Below are positions 1 to 8,876 of a DNA stretch of 64,000 bases, one piece after another; the first letter of the stretch is position 1, and every line of letters starts with the position of its first letter. The notes under the pieces are model-generated. The model had not been told where the DNA came from. It saw only the letters and a list, made by a program, of their open reading frames with translations, and made no database searches. A program made the translations under genes and the position numbers. The DNA is from Sinomicrobium sp. (lineage in GTDB: Bacteria > Bacteroidota > Bacteroidia > Flavobacteriales > Flavobacteriaceae), in NCBI GenBank assembly GCA_029266035.1, contig JAJUFH010000007.1, positions 1 through 64,000 of the forward strand, written 5' to 3'.

Positions 1-79
1 CTCTTACCATTCCGAACAGAGAAGTTAAGCCCATGCGCGCAGATGGTACTGCATTAGTGGGAGAGTATGTCGCCGCCTT
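1..79 (+). rRNA. rrf: 5S ribosomal RNA, 3' part (5' end outside the window)
   Basis: The window opens inside the conserved 5S segment reading CCGAACAGAGAAGTTAAGCC and continues through the TGGTACTGC and GGGAGAGTATGTCGCC blocks typical of bacterial 5S rRNA. The 5' part is cut off by the window edge. A strong terminator follows within ten bases, so this is the end of an rRNA operon running on the plus strand. Confidence 0.93.
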
Positions 80-85
80 CTTATC

Positions 86-120
86 AACCCCTCATCACAT
101 CGTGGTGAGGGGTTTTTTTT
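86..120 (+). terminator. Intrinsic terminator of the rRNA operon
   Basis: A 12-bp stem (ACCCCTCATCAC pairing with GTGGTGAGGGGT, one mismatch) with a three-base loop is followed by eight T residues. It lies directly after the 5S 3' end. Confidence 0.88.
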
Positions 121-132
121 ATGGCTAAGGTT

Positions 133-158
133 GGGGGCCGGGTTGGGGGCGGTTGGGG
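133..158 (+). other. G-run cluster with G-quadruplex potential
   Basis: Four G runs (GGGGG, GGG, GGGGG, GGGG) are separated by CC, TT and CGGTT, which fits the usual G3+N1-7 quadruplex pattern on the plus strand. It lies in the gene-free stretch between the rRNA terminator and dnaN. Folding is inferred from the pattern only. Confidence 0.5.
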
Positions 159-175
159 CGAATTGCAATTCGCCC
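156..175. repeat. Perfect 20-bp palindrome
   Basis: GGGCGAATTGCAATTCGCCC is fully self-complementary. It overlaps the last G run of the preceding G-rich cluster. It may be a dispersed intergenic palindrome or a protein-binding site. The rest of the 120-440 stretch shows no gene that I can support. Confidence 0.75.
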
Positions 176-441
176 GTACGTATGGGCTTGTTAATTTATT
201 GTTGATAAAGAGCTCTTTTTATAAGATGGTAAAAGGCTGATGGTTTGTGCTTTTTTTGAAGGGATTGAGTATCTGCAATCTTTTTAAATTGATTCTTTTA
301 TTTTGTGTATTGATAATCAATGGGTTGTGGTTTTTATATTTTGATTATTAGTTTTTACTTCATTGCGGGAGCTCTCTATTACAGATTATAAGCAAGATTT
401 CTTATGCAATCATTTGTATTTATAAGATGTTGATAAATATC

Positions 442-473
442 TTTCTATAAAAGCTATAATTAGGATATATTTG
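442..473 (+). promoter_or_regulatory. Candidate dnaN promoter
   Basis: TATATTTG at 466-473 matches the Bacteroidota -7 element TAnnTTTG. TTTC at 442-445, 20 bases upstream, is a one-mismatch -33 element. Transcription would start roughly 60 bases before the dnaN start codon. Confidence 0.6.
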
Positions 474-535
474 TAACTAAAGACAAGAAATCTCCTTTTG
501 CGTATTTGAGAGAAAGGAGCCCTAAAAAAATACAG

Positions 536-1654
536 ATGAAATTTATAGTATCCAGTTCGTATTTATTAAAACAGCTACAGGTATTGGGCGGTGTTATCAA
601 CAGTAGTAACACACTTCCGATATTAGATAACTTTTTATTCGAATTAAACGGTTCGAAACTCACAGTATCGGCTTCCGATCTGGAAACTACCATGAGTTCA
701 GTGCTCGAGGTTGAATCGGATTCAGAGGGTAGTATAGCTGTTCCTGCTAGATTGTTGTTGGATATTTTGAAGACCTTTCCTGAGCAACCTCTCACTTTTG
801 TGATGGAGGACAACAATACGATTGAAATCAGTTCTAATCACGGAAAGTATGCCTTGGCTTATGCTGATGCTGCGGAGTTTCCAAAAACGGTGGAACTGTC
901 TGAGCCAAGTGCGACTTCTATCGTAGGTGATGTCTTGGCAACGGCTATTTCAAAGACTATTTTTGCTGCTGGAAATGACGACCTACGCCCAGTGATGAGT
1001 GGAGTGTTTTTTCAATTTTCTCCCGAAAACCTCACCTTTGTTGCTACGGATGCACACAAGTTGGTGAAATATCAGCGTACAGATCTTTCAGCAAGCGAGG
1101 TAGCCGAGTTTATTATGCCCAAAAAGCCTCTTAATTTACTAAAAGGGATTTTGGCCGGAAGCGAGACGGAGGTCAAGGTTGAGTACAACGAGAGCAATGC
1201 CAAATTTACCTTCGATAATATAGAGTTGGTATGTCGTCTTATCGATGGGAAATATCCCAACTACGAGGCAGTTATCCCTAAGGAGAATCCGAATAAACTG
1301 GTTATAGATAGAACGCAATTTTTGGGTTCTGCAAAGCGGGTGAGTATATTTTCTAACAAAACTACCCATCAGATAAGACTTAAAATAGCCGGTGCAGAAT
1401 TGAATATTTCTGCCGAAGATATAGATTACAGCAACAAGGCAGAAGAGCGTCTCGGATGTGATTATCAAGGAGATGATATGCAGATAGGGTTTAATTCGCG
1501 TTTCCTTATAGAAATGCTGAACAACCTTTCTTCCGACGAGGTGTCTTTGGAGATGTCACTACCCAATCGCGCCGGTATTCTCACTCCGGCAGACGGATTG
1601 GACGAAGGGGAGTATATCACTATGCTCGTTATGCCAGTGATGCTCAATAACTGA
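536..1654 (+). CDS. dnaN: DNA polymerase III subunit beta (sliding clamp)
   Basis: Encodes the ring-shaped processivity clamp that tethers DNA polymerase III to DNA. The 372-residue protein, beginning MKFIVSSSYLLKQLQ, has the usual length and the three-fold repeated clamp-domain organisation of the family, and it ends in the typical MLVMPV segment. The open frame extends ten codons upstream to 506, but MKFIVSS is the conserved family start and was chosen. An AAAGGAG sits 16 bases upstream, too far for a good ribosome-binding site. The gene stands alone between the rRNA terminator and its own terminator. Confidence 0.97.
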   Translation: MKFIVSSSYLLKQLQVLGGVINSSNTLPILDNFLFELNGSKLTVSASDLETTMSSVLEVESDSEGSIAVPARLLLDILKTFPEQPLTFVMEDNNTIEISSNHGKYALAYADAAEFPKTVELSEPSATSIVGDVLATAISKTIFAAGNDDLRPVMSGVFFQFSPENLTFVATDAHKLVKYQRTDLSASEVAEFIMPKKPLNLLKGILAGSETEVKVEYNESNAKFTFDNIELVCRLIDGKYPNYEAVIPKENPNKLVIDRTQFLGSAKRVSIFSNKTTHQIRLKIAGAELNISAEDIDYSNKAEERLGCDYQGDDMQIGFNSRFLIEMLNNLSSDEVSLEMSLPNRAGILTPADGLDEGEYITMLVMPVMLNN

Positions 1655-1679
1655 TAGATTATTCTTTCTGTATAAAAAC

Positions 1680-1720
1680 AAAGCCGTTTTATCTCATCGA
1701 GTAAAACGGCTTTTTGTTTT
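1680..1720 (+). terminator. Intrinsic terminator after dnaN
   Basis: AAGCCGTTTT pairs with AAAACGGCTT around an 11-base loop and is followed by a T-rich tract. An A tract also precedes the stem, so it could also serve the convergent minus-strand gene. Confidence 0.88.
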
Positions 1721-1738
1721 TACGCATTTTGACAATGG

Positions 1739-2476
1739 CTAATTTTCATCTTCCTGTTTTTCTTCCAATTCTTTGCGGAGTTTTACGTATTCGTCTAGTG
1801 CTTTTCCGTATTTAGAATTTGCTATTTTCGGGCTGAGTGATTTGTTGATGGTATCTAAGTATTTCAATCGAACATTAGCCGCGTCTGCCAAGGCGATATA
1901 AGGTGCTATATAAGAATCTTTGTTGGCCAGAGCGTAGTTTAGAGTGTATAGATAGCTCCTTGTAATGTTTCTATTAGAGATTCTGACAAGGGAATCGGTT
2001 TTTAGCGAGTCGCCCGAAGCCTTGATTTGCTCTGTTATTAGTTCGAGGTTCTTTTCCTTAAATTTCTGGATCATACTTTCGTATTCCTCCAGTTTTTTAT
2101 GAGTTTCTGAGCCGGTAACTTTGGCTTCGGCTGAGAAAAAATCCCAACTCGTTTGTATGTTGATCTCTCCTTTTTCTCCAAAAAAATGAAGACTGTTGTC
2201 TTTGTTTATACTGTTGAAACGATTTACGGAGAGGTAAAATACTTCGGGTTCTTCTATCTCGGTAGTAAAATCGAAGTGACTGTTGCCGTCAATAATCATA
2301 GAGTCTAGGGTGACTACAGTAGAATCTTGAATTTTCTGCAGGTAGACAGTCCCTTTTTTCAATCCTTTTACTTGTCCTGTAAGGTGCATGGTATTTTCGT
2401 CTTTTTTACTACACGAAAAAGACATCATAAGCAGTGTAGCAACTACGAGTGATCGTTTTGCAAATATCATATTCAT
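1739..2476 (-). CDS. DUF4369-type lipoprotein
   Basis: A 245-residue predicted lipoprotein. The signal peptide ends in a lipobox around Cys22 (MMSFSCSKK). Residues about 30-120 (HLTGQVKGLKKGTVYLQK, then DSMIIDGNSHFDF) resemble DUF4369, a beta-rich domain found in Bacteroidota before thioredoxin-like domains. No CxxC thioredoxin motif follows; the C-terminal half is charged and helical. It is therefore a DUF4369 protein without the redox module, acting at the cell envelope. Met3 is an alternative start. It is convergent with dnaN and downstream of the DUF819 gene. The function is unknown. Confidence 0.75.
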   Translation of the reverse strand: MNMIFAKRSLVVATLLMMSFSCSKKDENTMHLTGQVKGLKKGTVYLQKIQDSTVVTLDSMIIDGNSHFDFTTEIEEPEVFYLSVNRFNSINKDNSLHFFGEKGEINIQTSWDFFSAEAKVTGSETHKKLEEYESMIQKFKEKNLELITEQIKASGDSLKTDSLVRISNRNITRSYLYTLNYALANKDSYIAPYIALADAANVRLKYLDTINKSLSPKIANSKYGKALDEYVKLRKELEEKQEDEN

Positions 2477-2528
2477 TGAGCGGTTATAAAATTAGCGGTG
2501 CAAATATCTTTAATCTGATCCATTTATA

Positions 2529-3794
2529 CTATAGCCCGGAGGCAAATTCCATCAGCCATGCGCTCAACATAGCTCCATAGGTTCCTATGGCATAGCCAAA
2601 CACAGCGAGTAGTACACCTGTAGTGGCGAGAGAGGGGTGAAAGGCTGCGGCTACTACTGGTGCCGATGCGGCTCCGCCCATATTGGCTTGGCTACCTACA
2701 GCGAGGAAAAAGAAAGGTGCTTTAATCCATTTGGCCACTACGATGAGTAGAGCGGCATGAAAAGCCATCCATATCAATCCGATAGCCAAGAGACCCGGAT
2801 TTTCGAATACGGCACCTAGGTCTATTTTCATTCCGATGGTAGCTATAAGGATATAGATACACACACTACCAAACTTTCCGGCTCCGGCTCCTTCGTAATT
2901 TCGAGCTGAAGTAAACGACAGTAAAACACCTACTACTGTAGCTATGGTAATCATCCAGAAAAACTGAGATCCGAAAGAGGACAATGCACTTTGTTTATCG
3001 CTGATAGCATGGAAATTTGAGCTGAGAAAGTCGGATATTAAATTAGCGCCCCAATGTGAGATTCCCACAGTACCGAAGGCGATGGCAAAAATGATGATAT
3101 AATCGGATGCCGTGGGGATTCGAGCCGTCTTTTCGGCAAAGGCAGAAACCTTTTGCTTTAGTGCTTCGATAGCCGAATTATCCGCCTTAAACCAACGGTC
3201 TATTTGTTCGTTTTTTCCGGTTCCAAACAGTAGAATAGCCAACCATAAGTTTGCAATAACAACGTCTACCAGTACCATACCTCCGTATTTTTCGGGATTG
3301 TACTGAAATATTTCCAGCATAGCGGCCTGATTGGCACCACCTCCTATCCAGCTTCCAGCCAGTGTAGATAGTCCGCGCCATATAGCGTCAAATCCCGCAC
3401 CTCCTACTGTTTCAGGAGAAAAGATGGAGACGATGAGAATGGCTATTGGTCCGCCGAGTATAATACCTACAGTACCGGTAAAAAACATGATAAGCGCTTT
3501 GGGACCGAGATTGAAAACCGCTTTGAGATCGATACTCAAAGTCATGAGTACCAAGGCTGCAGGGAGCAGGTACTGGCTTGCCATTTCGTACAGTTGAGAT
3601 TCTTGATGATTGATGATTCCTACCGAATTGAGTACAGCCGGAATCATATAACACATGAGTAGGGTGGGGATGATTTTATAGAATTTATACCAAAAACCCG
3701 ATTTTTTGGAGGAGGTGTAAAAAATAAAACCCAACGACAACATCAGCAGTCCGAAGACGATGGTGTCGTCTGTAAAAATAGTAGTGTTTTCCAT
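2529..3794 (-). CDS. DUF819 family integral membrane protein
   Basis: A 421-residue polytopic membrane protein with about ten hydrophobic segments, glycine-rich and small-residue-rich helices, and the pattern of the DUF819 (YjcL-like) family. Examples are the central LSTLAGSWIGGGANQAAM segment and a late SQANMGGAASAPVVA segment. Family members are thought to be transporters of unknown substrate, and the paired glycine-rich segments suggest an inverted-repeat transporter fold (inference). It is on the same strand as the DUF4369 lipoprotein downstream, 52 bases apart, and could be cotranscribed with it. Confidence 0.87.
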   Translation of the reverse strand: MENTTIFTDDTIVFGLLMLSLGFIFYTSSKKSGFWYKFYKIIPTLLMCYMIPAVLNSVGIINHQESQLYEMASQYLLPAALVLMTLSIDLKAVFNLGPKALIMFFTGTVGIILGGPIAILIVSIFSPETVGGAGFDAIWRGLSTLAGSWIGGGANQAAMLEIFQYNPEKYGGMVLVDVVIANLWLAILLFGTGKNEQIDRWFKADNSAIEALKQKVSAFAEKTARIPTASDYIIIFAIAFGTVGISHWGANLISDFLSSNFHAISDKQSALSSFGSQFFWMITIATVVGVLLSFTSARNYEGAGAGKFGSVCIYILIATIGMKIDLGAVFENPGLLAIGLIWMAFHAALLIVVAKWIKAPFFFLAVGSQANMGGAASAPVVAAAFHPSLATTGVLLAVFGYAIGTYGAMLSAWLMEFASGL

Positions 3795-3929
3795 AATTAG
3801 TTCACAGTTAGTTCAGCAAAATACAAAAATCGAGGAGAACTGTAAAGCTGTTGATAAACTTAATGGTAACGACTAGACTATCTTTCTCTGTTTGGCATTG
3901 TTTTAAGCAGAAGGGGAGGAGTTCAAAAG

Positions 3930-4739
3930 TTACAGCAAATTGCGAAGATGAAGAGCGACACCATCTTCTTTGTGGTGAGGTGCAATGGCTTTGGCAACGG
4001 CCTTTACTTCGTCGCGAGCATTGGCTACTGCTACACCGTGACCCACAGCGGCTATCATTTCGGTGTCGTTGTAGTTGTCGCCGAAAGCGATAGCGTCTTC
4101 AAGAGGAATGTCGTATTGCTGCAAAAGTATTTTTATTCCTGTGAGTTTTGAAACCTCTTTGTTGGCAATCTCTATATAAGTGTCCTTAGAGCGGTATAGG
4201 TGAAGATTTTCTCCGAGTTCTTTTTCAAAGTGCAAGTAGGCTTTTTCGATGAGTTCCGGATCACCCATACAGCTTATTTTGTGAGCTCCGACTCCGCTGC
4301 GATTCCATTCGTCTATTACAGTGCGATTAGATTTTATTTTCGGACTGATCTTAGTGTTGTTTTCTTCTCTTTGTGCCCAGTAATCGTAGGCTTCTACATA
4401 CCAGGAGTCGTATTGAAAGAGGCTGATGTGCAATTTCCCCTCTGCATTGTCTTCGTTGTAAGTCACGATCTGTTGTACGGTTTCTAGGGGGATTTCTACA
4501 GAGTGAATAGGCTTGTGGTCGAACAGTACCAACGCCCCGTTATAGCAAATGAGTGGAGCGTCGGTAATTCCGAGTTTTTGCTGTAAGTGTGTCATCTGTT
4601 TCGGCATCCTTGCCGAAACCAGTATTACAGGCATATTGTCTTTTATTCTGTTAATTTCACTGATAGTATTTGCAGACAGATCTCTTTCCGCATTGAGGAG
4701 AGTGCCATCGATGTCTGTGAAGATTATGCGATAAGCCAT
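3930..4739 (-). CDS. Cof-type HAD-IIB phosphatase
   Basis: A 269-residue haloacid-dehalogenase-superfamily hydrolase. The catalytic motif FTDIDGT supplies Asp9 (nucleophile) and Asp11. Motif II is VSARMPKQM, the motif III lysine lies in NKEVSKLTGIK, and motif IV is FGDNYNDTEMI. The length and the central cap domain fit the Cof/IIB group, which dephosphorylates sugar phosphates or small cofactors in the cytoplasm. The substrate cannot be told from sequence. It stands alone, 135 bases from the DUF819 gene and divergent from the nuclease gene. Confidence 0.92.
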   Translation of the reverse strand: MAYRIIFTDIDGTLLNAERDLSANTISEINRIKDNMPVILVSARMPKQMTHLQQKLGITDAPLICYNGALVLFDHKPIHSVEIPLETVQQIVTYNEDNAEGKLHISLFQYDSWYVEAYDYWAQREENNTKISPKIKSNRTVIDEWNRSGVGAHKISCMGDPELIEKAYLHFEKELGENLHLYRSKDTYIEIANKEVSKLTGIKILLQQYDIPLEDAIAFGDNYNDTEMIAAVGHGVAVANARDEVKAVAKAIAPHHKEDGVALHLRNLL

Positions 4740-4878
4740 ATAATTAGGGTGTTGCTATTCTGTGATTGTACAAATATAATTCGGATATTTAAAACAGCTA
4801 CTACCCTGTTGTTTATCCCTCGCTTTGTCGCCTCATTTCAGCCTTGCCATATAAATATTTTACAGTACATTTATCAGT

Positions 4879-5661
4879 ATGAAAAAAACACTCCTTTTAT
4901 TGCTGATAATGGTAGGACCATTGCTGTGGTCTGCAGAAAGAACTGCCGATTGGGGACCTACCGGGCATCGTACCATAGCCGAAATTGCTCAAAAACACCT
5001 GAGCAAGAAAGCTAGGAAAAAGATAGACCGTTTGTTGAGCGGACAGAATTTAGCTTTTGGAGCAGCCTATGCCGACGAGATAAAATCGGACCCGCGTTAT
5101 CGCTATATCAATCCCTGGCACTATGTGAATATTACCCCTGGTGAAAAGTATGACGACAGTACAGCTAGTTCAGATGGCGACCTGATAACGGCTATCGAAA
5201 AGTGCGCAGAAGTGTTAAAAGACGACGAGGCGACTAAAGAAGACAAGGTGTTTTACTTGAAGTTGTTGGTGCATTTTGTAGGTGATATTCACCAACCTTT
5301 ACACGCTGGAAGAGCTGAAGACAAAGGTGGGAACGACATACAGCTCAGGTGGTTTAACCAGGGGACTAACCTACACAGTGTATGGGACTCAAAAATGATA
5401 GATTTTTACAAGATGAGCTACACAGAGATAGCCGACAGCTATCAGGATGTTTCTCGAGATGCTTTTAAAGCGATAAGCTCGGGTAATTCAAGGGATTGGG
5501 CAGAAGAATCTCGTCAGCTAGCCGAAGAGATTTACGCCTCTGCCGAAATAGGAGAAAAACTCGGCTATAAGTATATGTACGATAATTTTGATACCGTAAG
5601 ACAGCAACTGCTCAAAGGCGGAATACGTTTGGCTGCCGTGCTCAATGATATTTTCGGCTAA
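4879..5661 (+). CDS. Secreted S1/P1-type nuclease
   Basis: A 260-residue zinc-dependent single-strand nuclease or nucleotidase of the S1/P1 family. A signal peptide (about residues 1-19) precedes Trp25 in ADWGPTGHRTIAEIA; in this family the exposed N-terminal Trp of the mature enzyme binds zinc. Further ligands are visible in AAYADEI, PWHYVN, HFVGDIHQPLHAG and NLHSVWDS. The length is normal. It probably degrades nucleic acids or nucleotides in the periplasm or outside the cell. It is a single gene, divergent from the HAD phosphatase. Confidence 0.93.
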   Translation: MKKTLLLLLIMVGPLLWSAERTADWGPTGHRTIAEIAQKHLSKKARKKIDRLLSGQNLAFGAAYADEIKSDPRYRYINPWHYVNITPGEKYDDSTASSDGDLITAIEKCAEVLKDDEATKEDKVFYLKLLVHFVGDIHQPLHAGRAEDKGGNDIQLRWFNQGTNLHSVWDSKMIDFYKMSYTEIADSYQDVSRDAFKAISSGNSRDWAEESRQLAEEIYASAEIGEKLGYKYMYDNFDTVRQQLLKGGIRLAAVLNDIFG

Positions 5662-5709
5662 TCGGAATTTGTCGGTTTACTCTTGTGAGATTTTGACAAA
5701 AAGACTTAG

Positions 5710-6090
5710 TCAATTTGTGAAACGTATTGCCTCCCAGTCTTCGTCTATGGTGAGGGTATTTGCTACTTTGTAGGCGTTTCGGGTAAGAGGAGGCCAGTCG
5801 TAAGCATCGGTGATATCTGTATTGAAACGGGAGGAGATGGTTCGCGGATGTGCTATCCAAAGTACAACACCATCTTTGAGTTTTGGTCCTAATGTGAGCA
5901 TTTGCTGTTCAAATTCGCGTATGCTGGTCACGAACACCAGAGCGAATTCTACTTTGTTCAACTTCACTAGCGATTCGTAGATTTCTATGTCGGTCAGTTC
6001 GGCCAGTTGCTCAGAAAATCCTTCAGGCTCATTGAGGATGAGGATTTCTTTCTGATCTTCCAGTTGTAGTTTTTTAAACAAGTTTTTCAT
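5710..6090 (-). CDS. Small DUF3052-like protein
   Basis: A 126-residue soluble protein. The segment LKDGVVLWIAHPRTISSRFNTDITD followed by TLTIDEDWEAIRF resembles the layout of DUF3052 proteins, which have a similar strand ending in a KP/HP-S turn and a final DxxWxxxRF strand. No catalytic motif is visible, and the function is unknown. It lies between the nuclease (convergent) and htpG (same strand, upstream), separated from htpG by the htpG terminator, so it is probably transcribed separately. Confidence 0.7.
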   Translation of the reverse strand: MKNLFKKLQLEDQKEILILNEPEGFSEQLAELTDIEIYESLVKLNKVEFALVFVTSIREFEQQMLTLGPKLKDGVVLWIAHPRTISSRFNTDITDAYDWPPLTRNAYKVANTLTIDEDWEAIRFTN

Positions 6091-6190
6091 ATACCCGGCT
6101 ATTGAGAGTGTTTTCGCAAAAGGTGCTCGTCTAAATGTACGAAAAAATCCGATTCATTTCAAAGGGTATAGCGCTAGGACGAATAATGTT

Positions 6191-6228
6191 AAAAATAAAA
6201 ACGCCATCCTGTAAAGAGAATGGCGTTT
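6191..6228 (-). terminator. Intrinsic terminator of htpG
   Basis: On the minus strand, AAACGCCAT pairs with ATGGCGTTT around a 12-base loop and is followed by TTATTTTT. It is placed 22 bases after the htpG stop codon. Confidence 0.85.
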
Positions 6229-6249
6229 GCCGATATAAAAACTACGGAC

Positions 6250-8133
6250 TTATTTTATCATGTCGAAGCTGCGCTTTACAAAGCTGGTCAGTTCTTCTCC
6301 CTTGAGCAGTCCTTTAGACAGTCGTGCGAGATCGAGGGATTGCTTTATCAGCCTTTCCTGCTTGGCTTTGGTTTTGGTTTGAAGTATTTGAGATACCAGT
6401 TCGTTGTTGGTGTTGATCACCAAATTGTACATTTCTGGCATATTGCTCATTCCAAACATACCACCGCCTCCGGTAGCGCTCATCTCTTTCATACGCCTCA
6501 TAAATTCAGGCTCTGTAATTACAAATGGAGCCGCATCGCTGTCCATTGCCTTCAGTTGCACCGTGTATTTTTCTTTGGGCACAGTTGCGGTAACAATCTC
6601 TTTAAGAGAATCTTTTTCCTCATCTGAGAGTTTGGATATTTTCTCCTCGTCCTGTTTGATAAGGTTGTCGATAGGTTCAGAATCGACCCTGGCAAAAGAT
6701 ATATTTTCTTTACCAGTTTCCAGTTTTTGGATCAGGTGGGCCACTATAGGTGAATCCAGAAGGAGTACTTCATAACCTTTGGCTTTGGCCTCTTCTATAT
6801 AGCTGTGTTGTTCTTCTTTATTGTTGGTGTAAAGAACAACCAGTTTACCGTCTTTGTCTGTCTGCTGATCCTTTATCTTTTCCTGTAGCTCTTCGAAGGT
6901 ATAAAAATTGTCGTCTACCGTAGGATAGAGGGCAAATTTATCGGCTTTCTCAAAGAATTTTTCCTCAGAGAGCATACCGTATTCTATAACGATCTTGATA
7001 TCGTTCCACTTCTTCTCAAAGTCTTCTCTGTTTTCCTTAAAGAGGGACGAAAGTTTATCGGCTACTTTTCGAGTGATATAATTTGAAATCTTCTTTACAT
7101 TACCATCGGCCTGCAGATAGCTTCGCGATACGTTGAGCGGGATATCGGGCGAGTCGATTACTCCTCGAAGCATGGTGAGGAATTCGGGGACTATACCCTC
7201 TACATTATCAGTTACAAATACCTGATTTTGGTACAGTTGTATTTTGTCTTTTTGCAGATTGATCTCGTTGTTGAGTTTTGGGAAAAACAGTACACCTGTG
7301 AGGTTGAACGGATAGTCTACATTGAGGTGAATGTGAAACAGGGGTTCTTCAAACTGCATGGGATACAGCTCTCTGTAGAAGTTTTTGTAATCTTCTTCTT
7401 TGAGATCAGCCGGTTGTTTGGTCCATGCCGGTTGGGTGTTGTTGATGATATTGTCGACCTCACGAGTAGGAGCGGGATCTTCTTCTTTGGCATCTTCGGG
7501 TTTGGGTAGGGTTTCTGTGCGCGTTCCGAATTTGATCGGCACAGGCATAAACTTGTTGTATTTTACCAACAGTTCTCTGATGCGGCTTTCTTCCAAGAAT
7601 TCGGTAGAATCGTCGGCAATATGTAGCACGATCTCCGTTCCTCGTTCTGCCTTGTCTGTCTCTTCGAGGGTGAATTTCGGACTCCCGTCACAACTCCACT
7701 TTACCGCCGGAGCGTCTGTGTGAGATTTGGTGATGATATCGACCTTGCTGGCTACCATAAAGGCAGAGTAAAATCCGAGACCGAAATGACCGATTATTCC
7801 GGTATCTTTGGAGTCTTTGTATTTTTCAAGGAATTCTTCAGCTCCCGAAAAGGCCACTTCATTGATATATTTTTGCACCTCTTCGGCACTCATTCCGATT
7901 CCTTGATCTATAATGTGGAGTTTTTTACCTTCTTTGTCTATTTTAACTTCAATAATGGGATCACCGTATTCTACCTTGCTCTCTCCTATGCTAGTGAGGT
8001 GCTTGAGTTTTAAGGTAGCATCTGTAGCGTTGGAGATCAGCTCTCTTAAAAAGATTTCGTGATCGCTGTACAAAAACTTTTTGATCAGTGGGAAAATGTT
8101 CTCCACCGATACATTGATATTTCCGGTTGTCAT
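6250..8133 (-). CDS. htpG: Molecular chaperone HtpG (bacterial Hsp90)
   Basis: A 627-residue ATP-dependent cytoplasmic chaperone. The N-terminal GHKL ATPase domain shows FLRELISNATDATLK, the GxGM-type segment IIDQGIGMS and the GHFGLGFYSAFMV lid. The middle domain carries the catalytic-loop segment LNVSRSYLQ. The C-terminal dimerisation domain is complete. The start MTTGNINVSVENIFPLIKKF fits the family. The length is normal and no frame break is seen, which matters because the accessory island with two frame breaks begins right upstream. Confidence 0.97.
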   Translation of the reverse strand: MTTGNINVSVENIFPLIKKFLYSDHEIFLRELISNATDATLKLKHLTSIGESKVEYGDPIIEVKIDKEGKKLHIIDQGIGMSAEEVQKYINEVAFSGAEEFLEKYKDSKDTGIIGHFGLGFYSAFMVASKVDIITKSHTDAPAVKWSCDGSPKFTLEETDKAERGTEIVLHIADDSTEFLEESRIRELLVKYNKFMPVPIKFGTRTETLPKPEDAKEEDPAPTREVDNIINNTQPAWTKQPADLKEEDYKNFYRELYPMQFEEPLFHIHLNVDYPFNLTGVLFFPKLNNEINLQKDKIQLYQNQVFVTDNVEGIVPEFLTMLRGVIDSPDIPLNVSRSYLQADGNVKKISNYITRKVADKLSSLFKENREDFEKKWNDIKIVIEYGMLSEEKFFEKADKFALYPTVDDNFYTFEELQEKIKDQQTDKDGKLVVLYTNNKEEQHSYIEEAKAKGYEVLLLDSPIVAHLIQKLETGKENISFARVDSEPIDNLIKQDEEKISKLSDEEKDSLKEIVTATVPKEKYTVQLKAMDSDAAPFVITEPEFMRRMKEMSATGGGGMFGMSNMPEMYNLVINTNNELVSQILQTKTKAKQERLIKQSLDLARLSKGLLKGEELTSFVKRSFDMIK

Positions 8134-8252
8134 TGTATATGAGTTTTAATGGTAATTTTTTTAGATTTCCTTTTCCAAAAAAAATACCAAGTAAGGGAGG
8201 GCTGCCAAAGTGGCATAAGAAAGCTTTGGGCGGGATAATTGTGATATTCAGT

Positions 8253-8876
8253 TTATCTATGAAGAAGCTCCTTCAACTTCATATTCAATTCCACTTTTTT
8301 ATTGAACTGCTTACAACGGGCTATTTGTGCTTTCAGCTTTTCTATTTCTTTTAAAATGGCATCGTTGTTTTTTTGTTTCTCAACCAGCTCAGTGATGGAT
8401 TTTGTAGCCGTATCGATAGACTTTAATTGGTCGCAAAAACTTTTAAAAACCCAATCTAAATTATTTTTTAGCTCGATTTGATAGGAGTTGTCTTCAATTG
8501 ATTTCCAGTCGGAGGTAAATGTATAGTCAATAACAGCTATATCTTCATTTTGAGGGTGCAGGTGTTTGGCAGAAGTAGAAATATAAAATTCATTCTGAAA
8601 CTCAATCCAAAAGATAATGTGATACGGAATGGATTTTTCGACAATGAAAAGCAAATCCTTGATGATTACTTTTTCTTTTAATTCTATTTTAAAAACCTGA
8701 ATTTCTTGAACATCAACACCATTAAGGTTTACCGTATCAAAAGCTATTTTGTTCAGCCAGCTAATACGCACAACCTTATCCGAAAATGCTTTTTTCTGCT
8801 TGGTATTGGTGTAAGCATCAAAAGCATTTTTAGGGATAACTTTCCTTACTTCTGTATTTTTAGGCAACTGAAACAT
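8253..8876 (-). CDS. DUF4391 protein, last gene of the restriction-type island
   Basis: A 207-residue protein beginning MFQLPKNTEVRKVIPKNAF, with the conserved stretch ISWLNKIAFDTVNL, then VQEIQVFKIELK and SIPYHIIFWIE that marks DUF4391. The C-terminal 60 residues (ELVEKQKNNDAILKEIEKLKAQIARCK) form a likely coiled coil. No catalytic motif is known to me. The start codon follows directly after the helicase stop codon (8877-8879), so the two are almost certainly cotranscribed and translationally coupled. DUF4391 proteins are usually found beside PLD-SNF2 helicases, so a partner or adaptor role is likely (inference). Confidence 0.85.
   Translation of the reverse strand: MFQLPKNTEVRKVIPKNAFDAYTNTKQKKAFSDKVVRISWLNKIAFDTVNLNGVDVQEIQVFKIELKEKVIIKDLLFIVEKSIPYHIIFWIEFQNEFYISTSAKHLHPQNEDIAVIDYTFTSDWKSIEDNSYQIELKNNLDWVFKSFCDQLKSIDTATKSITELVEKQKNNDAILKEIEKLKAQIARCKQFNKKVELNMKLKELLHR

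Noticed and set aside
6404..8013. Long ORFs antisense to htpG and similar shadows opposite guaA, acn and tgt
   Set aside because: They mirror the codon pattern of the strongly conserved gene on the other strand and show no family motifs.
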